Assembly: GCA_947462335.1 (NCBI GenBank)
Contig: OX381708.1
Location: 1-64,000, forward strand
DNA: 64,000 nt
DNA from: Harmothoe impar
Lineage: Eukaryota; Annelida; Polychaeta; Phyllodocida; Polynoidae
Direction of reading: 5' to 3'
Shown in pieces: positions 21,553 to 33,500 of this stretch. A program made the translations under genes and the position numbers. The notes under the pieces are model-generated. The model saw nothing but the letters and a program-made list of their open reading frames with translations. It had not been told where the DNA came from and did no database searches. Position 1 is the first letter of the stretch. The number at the start of each line of letters is the position of its first letter.

Positions 21553-24500
21553 CTGTAGGGGCACAACACAATACAAGGTCAGATTAAATCATCACATAGC
21601 ACACATGCACAATCTGAGGTAGACATCCGTACAATCAAAGTTTACTTTTCTAATGACTCAGTGGTAGACAATGGTTCATGATTTATTATCTCTATTTATA
21701 GAAAAGAAAGCGGCTTAAAGGTGTTGATCTCGGTACACCTCCAGTGGCAGTCGCCGTGGAGCCGAGACAGGTACTCAGCCCTATACATAAGGGCGCTGGG
21801 GATTTAACTTAATCTATTGAAAGTGCAACACCATACTATCTTCAGCAATATTCAAACTCTTTCCTCAGTGCACAATGCTCACTACACCCTTGTGCACATA
21901 GCTTGTCCTCCTGGTGAAGAACCTCAGCCACTTTAAGGCTGTATGGAGTCTAACACAGGCTAACTTAGTACAAGCTACTCACCATCATTGTCATGAACAA
22001 TTTGGAAATTCTTCACGGAGGCTTGTGTAACGCGCCCGTGGAAGTTAAGGACGTAGGACTGTGTGTCTGAAAGCAACAAACAAATAGGGTCAGTCTCACA
22101 ATTCAACCATTTACAATGTACATTCTTAATACATGGATATGACATGGATTTTTTGTTTTACTCTGATTCATGAAAGTGCTGATTAAAAATGGGAGAATGT
22201 GATTCACTAAACTCATGTGCTAATGCACACATCAGGTCTATGCTGCATTATCTAGGGGCACATTCCACATAGTTGTCAGGTAAGACACCTCTATTAAAAG
22301 CTGTTTTGTTCAGATATAGAGCCTGGTGCTGCAGTATTCATTCTGCTAACCATGTTCTGCTAATGAACCTTTTACTAAGTGATTCATAATGCCCCTTTTG
22401 TATGCTGATAACAAGATTAGCCGCATGTTCTATAACTGCCTCCCACACACCCCGTACCAAGGTACACTGTGTATAACTGCCTCCTACATGTAATATATCA
22501 AGGTGCGCTGTGAGTGAGTCTTATTTATAATGGCAGACCATGTGGTCTACAAGACATCCCAGGTTATATAATCTACTGTGGGTAAGAAGACAGAACACAG
22601 GCTAAGTAAACAGACCTTCATTCCAGACTGGTGTCTTATTGTGTAGTTCCAGCAGGTTCTCCATATTCTTGTTCTTCCATCTCGATATCAAACCATCATG
22701 GTCCTAAAACACCAGAACAACAAGATATCAAACCTGTGTGCTATTAAAGTACTAAGTGACCAGAATAAAGAGGTCATTATAAATACTTGTTATTATATAG
22801 CATAGAATACCACATTATGAGTTATCATGACTTACATTTTTAGGTTTGATGTCGACTCGCTTTTGGTCCAGGTTCATACCAGGGATGACGACCGTCATTT
22901 TCCGTGGTCCTTTAAACCCGAGAACATTTGTTTCCTGCAAAAGAAAACAAATTAATTTAAATGCAATGTATCGATATCTTTAATATTAATTTGCAATACA
23001 ATTTGGAGATATCTAGTTTGGTCAAGTTTCAAATTTTACAGCATTCCTTCAGTTTTAGAATGCTGAAGCAATGACAACCTAATTGGCTGATAATCAAAGT
23101 GCTGATTTTAGGTATATGCCTTATGTCATTATCTTATATTTGTAATTAACACACAAGAGTCAACCTATGAAAGGGTATTAAAGTCTACTTACATATACAG
23201 CGGCGGCCATTTCACAGCGGAGATTGCTGGTGTCAGAGCCGTGGTTCTTTGGACTGTCGCCTCCATCAAACACGGTGAACTGTGTGCCCAGGAGGTTAGA
23301 TCTGCAGAAGAGAACAAAACACACATGTACATTACAGTCTCTGACACCAAATTATGATGTATCAAAGCACCCAGTTAGCACGTAACGCTAGGCTGCCTCA
23401 ACACTATGCCTAACACTCAGTACAACTGGCTGAAAGGGTAATTTATTCTTTGTACAAATCTCCCACCGTTCCAAATTATTTGATTTTCTGCATGGCAGTA
23501 CACAGGGTCAACTAATTTCAAGTGAGGTAACTACAAACCTGAGTTTGCCGACGAATGCGTCTCCCCCGCGGGACAGGTCTGTGGGGTCGGTGGAGATGAG
23601 ATAGTTAGAGGTGGCACTCTTCTTACGTTTCCGTGCAGCTAACAAGAATACCTGACAACAACAAAATACAGTTTATTGCTCAGATTCTGTGGTATGTAGG
23701 TACATAGACATAGTATCCACATCCTTTACATGTCAATGACCATTGTGATGAAGGTAGGTGATTAATTCAGTATTGACAAATGTTGAAAAGCCATTAAAAA
23801 TTGGGAGTGTTGATGCATACACAATATGCTAATTCATACAATGTAAGTGTCAGGTACATGTTAGGATGAGCCTGGTACACCTGGACATGCGGCTTGTGTC
23901 TAGTACATCCTGGACCACCCCTCGGTGAGCCGTGTGTCTTTACTATATAACAAATAGTACACAGTGTTCTCTATGATGCAGTCTGTGGCCAGCCGATATA
24001 AAGAGTGGATTCTTTATACCCAAGGCAGCTGAGGAAAGTGCAAGGAGATATTTAAAGGAGTCTAAGTAGAATAACTACAAGATATTTTACTTGTGACTAT
24101 GAAGATTATAGGTTTTTAAAATCAGTATCACCTTTAATGCAGACTTAAAGTCAAATCTTACTTAGGACAACTTAGACATGGCAATCTTCAATTTATTTTG
24201 TGTATTACATGAAGAAATATGTTAATGTAACTATCTGCTGCTACACGGCTTCAGTCCACACCACGCCTCGCTATACTCCACTGTACACCACTACTTATCC
24301 ACTGCTAGGTCACGCAGGTGTTACTTTGTCACACAGAAAGAGCTGATAATCAGACACGGGCAGACGCAGCCACCCAGGGTGTCAGGGGGTTAGTTTACAC
24401 TTACACCACCAGGTGAGGTCACTGTTGTCATGGTAACCAGGTGGCTAACAGCTTGTTGTTGGTATTGTATTTATTGTATTGGATGCTGTGTACGGCCTTT

Positions 24501-27500
24501 ACGACATGACTTAACAATGCAGTGAATCATGGGTCACTACGTATAGAGAGATGGTCCACAGAATGTACCCAGTCAGCGCTCTGGTTGGGGCTTCACAACA
24601 TGCACACAAGGTATGTCCTGCATCAATTATGGGCAATAAACGACACTCTTCTTCTCATGGAGTTGATTGTTTCAGTGAAATACATGTTGTCTATCTATGA
24701 CTGTGTAAGTGTAGAGAAGTCTAACTTGGTGGCAGTCAGTTGTATATGTAGCATGTAAAGACACTAGATGAGGACCTAGAGTGAGGCAGACATCTTGTAC
24801 AGCTGCTACCCACTAGGAGCTGCTGCTGCTGCTGTATAGGTGACTACTGACACGTGAATGAGTGGTCCCAGACAGACCGCCTTCTTCATACATGCAAACT
24901 CCCAGCCCACCAACTTCAACAGTCCCTGTATTTACTATATCATCTCACTTTCTACTCCCAGAATGGAGTGTCAAGTAGCCAGTCCATCTTAATGTTATAA
25001 AGTCAGCTCAATAATGAAATTTAAGGTAAAGTTATGAAATATATGAAAGTTTGCATGTATGTTTACTTGAAGTTCACACAGAGTGAGTAAATTGCAGCTT
25101 GAGGTGGACGAGGAACTGACGGAGGGGCAGGGACTGAGGAGCCACTGGGGGAGGGGGGCCGGGGACTGAGGGGGCCAGCTCAGACTGCTGTGACTGAGAG
25201 TTGTGTTGGCTGGAGGCCGACTGACCGCAGGAGGAGGGGACCGGGACTGTTGTGACTCAAGAGTTGTGTTAGCTAGAGGCCGGCCGCTGGGGCAGGGGGC
25301 CGGGACTGTTGTGACTTGAGAGCCGTGTTAGTAGACAGGAGAAACAACACGAGTAGTGAGGAGGAGGATGTGGCGAGGAGTGCCGGACACGCAGACACGG
25401 CCATTACTTACATTCTGGACACCCTAGAGAACAACGAGCAGCACCGGTTACTATGGTTACCACAGGGTCAAAGGTCACAGCCAGCCACACTCAACATGAT
25501 ACCAAAACATCGGGAGTGGACCTGAACCCTTGTAAAACTAGGTGTAGACAAATGACTTCAGGAATTATCATTTGTCTACAAATAGTCTGACCAGGGCATT
25601 ATGCAACAAAACAGTCTTGACTGCCCCAATAAGGCATCCAGTTAGATAGAACAGGTGTGAGTGCGACTGTTGCTTGGTCCACTCCAGCGGCAGTAGTATC
25701 TCTTATAATATACACAAATACTGTCTAACAAGCCAAAACAAACCTTTAACATTTGTCATCTGACAGAATACAAGATGACTGAAGAACTCATGATACAACT
25801 TATCTGGCATAGACTACACATTGAGCGGGAGAAGGTTCTCGTTATGTCTGAATACTTGGTTGGAGAGGAGAGCTCTGACCTTTACCCTACACTGTTGGCG
25901 CTCTGTGTAACACTGGTTCTGGTACTAGCTGGTGTATGTGGAGCCTGCAGGACTTCAGCAGCAATAGGTAAGGAGGCGATGACTGTACTGAGAGGGACTG
26001 GGGGCAGCTCATGAAGCCAATGGTGAGTTCCTGAATGAGGGACAAGGGTTCTGTGTAGTACTTACACAGGGGAATTACCATGGGTGTGTTTTACAACCTT
26101 ACTACACTCAGGGAGCACCAACTAGTGCCAGATGTCGTGCAGCGTCAACCAAAGCTACCTCTACCACCGCCAAGTTAACAGTTATTGTACCATATCTCAT
26201 CTGTGGTAAATGAAGTAATGTAAATATAGCATGAAAAGTACTGTCTACAGGGTTACAAATGCAATAAAAGGGGGAGAAACAATTACAAATTTGGGCCGTG
26301 ATGGGGAAACAAACAGGGGAGTTATGTGAAGATTTAAAAAGTATAGATTTCAGTTTTCCTACCAGGTGTTGTGAACGGTAAGTGAAGGGAGGTGCCAGCT
26401 AAATCAATGTGATGTGTCAATGTGTGTGCATTGCTGCTGATCATGACTGAAGCCTGCGAGGCATCAGATGAGTTGTCTAACAACATAAAGAGAGGACATG
26501 CAGGCTTCAGTCAGTGTGACAGTGTGTTTAATCCTCTGCTCACATGAACCCTTTAAGGACCTACCTTCTTGCCGTCGTCTCGCTCCATGTGCAGGTAGTA
26601 GGTGGGGTAGATGCCCCGGTCCATGCCCTTCTTGTCACGTGTGATGCGGCACTTGATGGTCTGACCTTGGGGCGCAGGGTCAAGGACAAACTCCTCCAGG
26701 TTGATGGTAGGGTCGGGGCTGCCGCCTGACGCACCACCTTGGTTAAGGTCCTGGAGGAACACAACAACATTATACACAATATAGACTCTCTTATGGTGAA
26801 GTCAAAGAGGGCATGAATGAAGAACACAGGTTTTCTATATTCATTTCGCTTAATGAAAAAACCTTTTGATATGAAAGTTGTTGGACCAGAATTTTTTTCA
26901 TGTTAATGAAGATAATAATGGTGATTTAGAGACTTTACATTTCATATGCCAATCACATTTGATACTTCTCATAACAAAGTGTTAGCAATGCTGTTTGGTT
27001 CATCCTTCAACACTGCAGTATTTACAATTCACAATATGCCACATCTCCAGCTGCATCAAACTATTTGACATGGTAGGGGGTGAATGTAAACACAAATCAT
27101 TGTTACATCCACATATTTCTCATTTCAACAATAAAACATCAACTGTAACAATGAAGTTGAAACCACGCGACAAATTTCTAGAAACTCCACTGAAGTAAAT
27201 GCAAACAGACAACCCTAAATGCCAAGTTATCTTATAGTGATAGAGGCTCCTACTTCAGACACCACAGTAGAGGTCTCCGACGTGCTGGTGGTCTCACTGA
27301 CGCTCAACTCACACGCCGCTTCAACTGGCTGTGGGCACATGTGACACATTTACACATGTGTTTGTTTATAAATCATTATAAATGTATTTAAGCAGGACTT
27401 ATAATTTAGTGGAAGCTTCTCATATTCTTTTCTGCGGTAGTGGAGGCATAGTTTAGTAGAAGCAACTCTTGCTCTAATTTGCTGAGGTCTAATAGAAGGT

Positions 27501-30500
27501 ACTCTTGTTCTGTTTTGGGCAGGTGGAGTCATAATTTAGCAGAAACTACTCACATTCTGTTTAGAACTGGAGTTGTCGTAGTTGAGGTTGCTGCTGCTGT
27601 AGGCACCCGCCGGTCCCACCGCCTGTTCTACCGCTTCTTCCTCCTCGTCATCTGAACACACAACAGGGATAGGTCAGTTAGGTCACATTTATCATATAAT
27701 GTGTGGCAGTCTATCTTACAAAATAAGGTTCTGTTGCTTACATACCAAACTGTTTCAGTGTATGTATGGTATTTGTTTAGTTGTACTCATCAAACTGCAA
27801 CAGGGTGTTGTAGATAACTAAAACAAATCAAACTTTCCGTTTTTCAACGGTTTGCCACATGTAGAAGCTCCACTTACCAGCATTAATGGTGGGAATGTCA
27901 TCATCGTCGTCGCTTTCTGCCACATAGTCTTTGGACTGTGTAGATGTAACCTGAAGGATCTGTGTACAAACGTATTGTAGTTAGTAAACTTGTTAAGTAT
28001 GTTCATAAATCTGATGTTTTTAGGTGTTTAGATATTTGTTTAATTATTGTTTGAACATTGTGGTTTACTTAACCCGTAGAATCTGGGTATACACATGTAT
28101 TGTATTAAGTGTGCCTACAGAACCTGTGAGCATGTGTCATTAGTTCACCTGACTCGTTAGTGCACAAACATGACTTAGTTAGGTTCAGCTGGAGAATTCT
28201 CTGTACAGACAATGTACCTTCAGTTACCCTGCAGGATTAAGTACCACTCACTTGGAGACATTTAACAACCTGTGTGTGTTTGAGTACAAATAAACAAGGG
28301 TTTTCACTCTACTTCTTTCCTCCTACTTTATGTACATTTATTGTTTAACAAGGTATGGAAACATGTGAGGTTCTATTGTAAGTGAGTGTGGTTTGGTTGT
28401 TAACACATGTCTATGTCAGCTGCTACTGTAACTGTTAATGTGCATGCCTGTTTGGGGTGTGAGGGTGGTAGAACTGCCTCACAGCGTACTGCCGGGTTGC
28501 AGATGGGGTTAGTGTTTTACCGTGTACTGTCTCTGGTTGAGCTAGTTTCTAAGTGGACCATGTGTTACGGCTTGTGCAGTATAAAATGGGTAATTGCTGC
28601 CTCACGGGGAGGGGTCAGTAGAAGTGAGTCTGTGGGGCTATGTTAGTGTACAATAGGTATCACACCACAGTATGGGCCCTCAGCATACAGCCTTTGGAAA
28701 AGGCACCCACACCAAGGGCTCTCAGTGTAGCACCCAGTCGCCATCAGCCGCTGAATATGCCGCAATGAGAGCCCTGGACATGGACCCTGTTTAGGTTCCC
28801 AGGACCCTGGTTCAGATGTAACCCTGAGGTGTAGAGCTGTGTAACAGGGGGAGGTAGAAGATGTTAATGCAGCAAGATGTGTGCTGACCTAGGGTACACG
28901 CGGGGCGCAGTGGGTGCTGCACGCCCCGTGTCAGGCTGTTAGTTGTTAATCAGGACCCCAGCAGGCATGGGATTGGGCTTTGAAGAAAAAGAACCAAAAA
29001 GGTGAAATGAGACCCAGTATGGGCTGTACCCCTGCAACAAATCTGGGGTTGGAAGCAGTGACCAGTGACCTTTTTTAGCCCTCAAAAACAGAATCAGCCA
29101 AAAGAAAAAAGGAAAATCCCACGCCTGCAGAATAGATGGGGACTAGTCCAGACCACTACAAGTGCAACAAGCGAAGGCACAATAGTAAACTGCAGTAAGA
29201 GCTGCTAGCGGAGTACTGCAGCAGGACTGCTTCTGGTACTTACTAAGGTTCACCAGGTGGCACCACAAGGACCAGCATGCAGCAAAGCAACACACCATGC
29301 AGCCGTGGCAGCCATCACGAGGGAACAGGAGGAGAAAGGACACAGAAATGAGGCGACTGTCTACAGCACTCGTTACATCCAGGTCTGGAGGCCAATGTGG
29401 CAGCTACATTCTAGTTACAGGGCACTCTCTGTTCTATTCTGCCCCCGTCTGTCACACAGCAGCGTGACAGGCAGAGAAGGGGGTGGCTGAGGAGTGACAG
29501 ACCCTGTTACCACTATAGAGGTGCCACATGAGCCTCCAACCAGGTGTGTAGTGAGTTGCTGCCCTTGGTGTGCAGCGGGGTGCGTCCTGAGAAGCACACA
29601 GAGTAGGACTGTGTGCAGCGCTGTGCTGCAGGCTCTTTGTATCTATCTAGTTACATGTGGTACATATGTTGTATATAGATATAGTATACAGCTTGTTCTA
29701 CATACAGGCAGTCTACCATATCTGGATATAGCTGACCCGCAGCCTGACACCAAATTACATACTTAACATCTTTATAGCACATTGTAATCTTTAAATCACA
29801 CAGACTTTAATATCAACTAATATTCTAGTTTATATACTCTTAATCACCAATTTATTTCTCAGCGTCTAGGACCTCATTAACTTATTCTTAACCCTACATA
29901 CCTGCACTACTTTAATGGTATTAAATGATGTTTACAAACCTTACTTAATTATGTATCTTTTTTGTTGAGAAGTCTACATCTACATGTCAAATTAAACTTA
30001 TAATACAAAATCAAGCAATCAAAAATATTACAAAAGTCTAGATGAGGCAAGAATTTGGCCTCTTCTGAATTAGCAATGTCAAGCCACAGATAGAAAGATG
30101 TAATATTTCTTTCTTTTTTTCAAATTCAAATTTAGTCTGTTGTGCAAAAGGCAATCCAAACACTCAAGTTGCAGAACCCTGGTAGTAGAAACTATCACCT
30201 TGATCCCTGATCAGCACAGGGTGCACGCATGTTATAGAACTCTGTTTACACGGTATTATGTCACGTTGTGTGCACGCTGCTGCAGCAGTTCAACCTGCCT
30301 GCTATAAGGTACTATATGGTGCATGTTAGTCAGACTTAACTTGGGTCAGGGCTTATTATGTCTACCAGTAAACCCATGTATCAAGACCAGGTTAGATCGA
30401 AGGGGGTGAAATGACAGTCACTTATGTCCTAGCTTTACCTCGCGCGCCGGCGGTGGAGGCAGTTTGGAGGAACTGCTCGAGCTTTTTTTCCCTGCGCTTT

Positions 30501-33500
30501 TCCTAGACTTCATGCCAACGACAAAATATCCAAGTTCAAGATGCATTTCTTACACGGAAAAAATCGGGGGAAACCATTTTTAAACTGAAAAGGACTCTAA
30601 TATGTGGACACACGGGGGGCGTATAACACACAATAACTGAGTATTGGGAGCGTTTAAGGTTTAGAACTAAGACAAGCCGCACATGGAGAGAACCGAGGTG
30701 GTTACCTGCAGCATGGGCGCCCCTTGGTCTAAGACAATTAAGGGAGCTTCACTCTGTGGTAAAGGAATAGAACAGTGTCTGTTTAGTGCTTCACGCCATG
30801 CAGCCCCTGCAGCCCTGTCCCGCTAATCTTTCCTGCAGCCACATCACACATGGATGAATGCAGACCCAGTTACTTGGCGAGTTACTCACTTGACAAGTTA
30901 CTCGCTGAGTGTCTTGGCGAAATACTCGCTGCATTACTTGGCAAGTTACTCGCTGAGTTACTCGCTGAGTTACTTGGCGAGTTACTCGCTGAGTTACTTG
31001 GTGAGTTACTTGGTGAGTTACTCGCTGAGTTACTCGCTAATTTACTTGGCGAGTTATTCGCTGAGTTACTTGGCGAGTTACTCGCTGGTAATGCATTCAT
31101 GTATATTTTGTCAGGACTATGAGAACACTGAGGATTGTCCCATTAACGAGACATGGCTGCAGTATATTTCAAACAGTTTCTAAAATATTCCTGAAGTAGC
31201 GAGAAATGTAGACTATTGAAAGGAACCAGTTAGACAGTAAGTTACTGTTGTTGATGCGGAGATTTGGAGAGGAGGGCGGCGGGTGCACAGTGATGGGTGC
31301 CGCACACAACAACATGAGTGTTGATACCAGAACCAGGTAGGATATCAACGCTACCACTAACAGTAAGCCCACATCATGAGTGTTGATATGAGTGTTGATA
31401 CCAGAACCAGGTAGGATATCAACGCTACCACTAACAGTAAGCCCACATCATGAGTGTTGATATGAGTGTTGATACCAGAACCAGGTAGGATATCAACGCT
31501 ACCACTAACAGTAAGCCCACATCATGAGTGTTGATATGAGTGTTGATACCAGAACCAGGTAGGATATCAACGCTACCACTAACAGTAAGCCCACATCATG
31601 AGTGTTGATATGAGTGTTGATACCAGAACCAGGTAGGACATCAACACTCCCACTAACAGTAAGCCTGCATCATGAGTGTCGATACAAGTGTTGATACCAG
31701 AACCAGGTAGGATATCAACGCTCCCACTAACAGTAAGCCTGCATCATGAGTGTTGATATGAGTGTTGATACCAGAACCAGGTAGGATATCAACACTCCCA
31801 CTAACAGTAAGCCCACATCATGAGTGTTGATACAAGTGTTGTGACTGGCAAAAATTTATTGTAAAAATAGTTCTAATTTTCACCAGATTTTATCCAAGTG
31901 GCGAAAATAAGTCAGCATGTACACCACCTGAACAAATGCTAAATTATCCACTTTGAAATGCACATAAACCTGGCTCAATATCTAGTAAATTATCTCTGAG
32001 AAAGAAAAACTGAATTTTTTTCTGTCAATCTGGCATAAAAAAAAAGTACCCTAGCGTGAGCCTATTAAGCCTGCAGTCCGACTGGAGACTTTGAGGTGCA
32101 GGACAGGGCTTTACATTCTCACACAGTCAGGCTTCTTAATGAGGCCAGCACCTCCACATTCAGCTACAGGCTTGCACTTGGACATGTGTGCAAAGCAGCG
32201 TTCCCCATCTACTGTTTCTGCCAAAGCTGCCAGCTCTTAACTTCTAAGTTCATGCTGCATTTATCATATACAGGTCTCAGCTACCACGAGCTGGCGCCAA
32301 CACAAGGTGAATCATGGACCAATCAGGCGTCAACGCTGACTGCCCCAATGCACACTACTTGTGTTTACTTACCGGCAGAGATGGTCGATAATTAACAGTT
32401 TACTGTAATACAGATAGTAGCATCTCTGTACCTATGACCTGTATATGATAGAGACAGCATTAACACACCATGCAGTACCAGACATGAACCCACAAACCAT
32501 GCCTTACCCCGCCCCGTCTGTCACAGAGATATTAGAGTACAACTCACCTGAACCCGCGTCCTTGTGTCAGCATCTGGGTCAAACGCCGGCCCGTCATAGG
32601 CTGCAGGTACACAAAGATACAAACTCATGTAGCAGCTTTATACACCTGAGTCATAGGCTGCAGGTACACAAAGATACAAACTCATGTAGCAGCTTTATAA
32701 ACCTGAGTCATAGGCTGCAGGTACACAAAGATACAAACTCATGTAGCAGCTTTATAAACCTGAGTCATAGGCTGCAGGTACACAAAGATACAAACTCATG
32801 TAGCAGCTTTATAAACCTGAGTCATAGGCTGCAGGTACACAAAGATACAAACTCATGTAGCAGCTTTATAAACCTGAGTCATAGGCTGCAGGTACACAAA
32901 GATACAAACTCATGTAGCAGCTTTATAAACCTGAGTCATAGGCTGCAGGTACACAAAGATACAAACTCATGTAGCAGCTTTATAAACCTGAGTCATAGGC
33001 TGCAGGTACACAAAGATACAAACTCATGTAGCAGCTTTATAAACCTGAGTCATAGGCTGCAGGTACACAAAGATACTGATGTAGCAGCTTTAAACCTAAA
33101 TTATAGCTAGATTGTTATCTCCTATTATAACTATACATTCAAGGGGATGTGAATTTGAACTTTCAATTTAATTAAGTAAAATTTAAGGCTTACCCTGAAA
33201 TACTCTCTTTCCCAAATCCTTCCGAAGGAAAGCTCTGGGGACAGCCAGTATGACCTTGAACTTGGATTTTGCTGGGCTTAGGCAGTCCCTGTAGTTAGCT
33301 TGGATCCAGCGAACAGAAACCAGAAATGGAACCAGCAAACCCAGCAAAATCCCAAGTTCAAGGTCATACTGGCCGTCACCAGAGCCTTCCTTCGGAAGGA
33401 TTTGGGAACGAGAGTAACCCTGAAAGAGAAAAGTGACAGATCACATGCAAAAATGTCTTCCTTTTGTTTGTTTTGGTTGGTGGTACTTACCATGTGCGTG

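Noticed and set aside
32445..33110. 221-codon plus-strand repeat ORF (19-residue period)
   Set aside because: By-product of the 57-bp intronic array, antisense to tubby.
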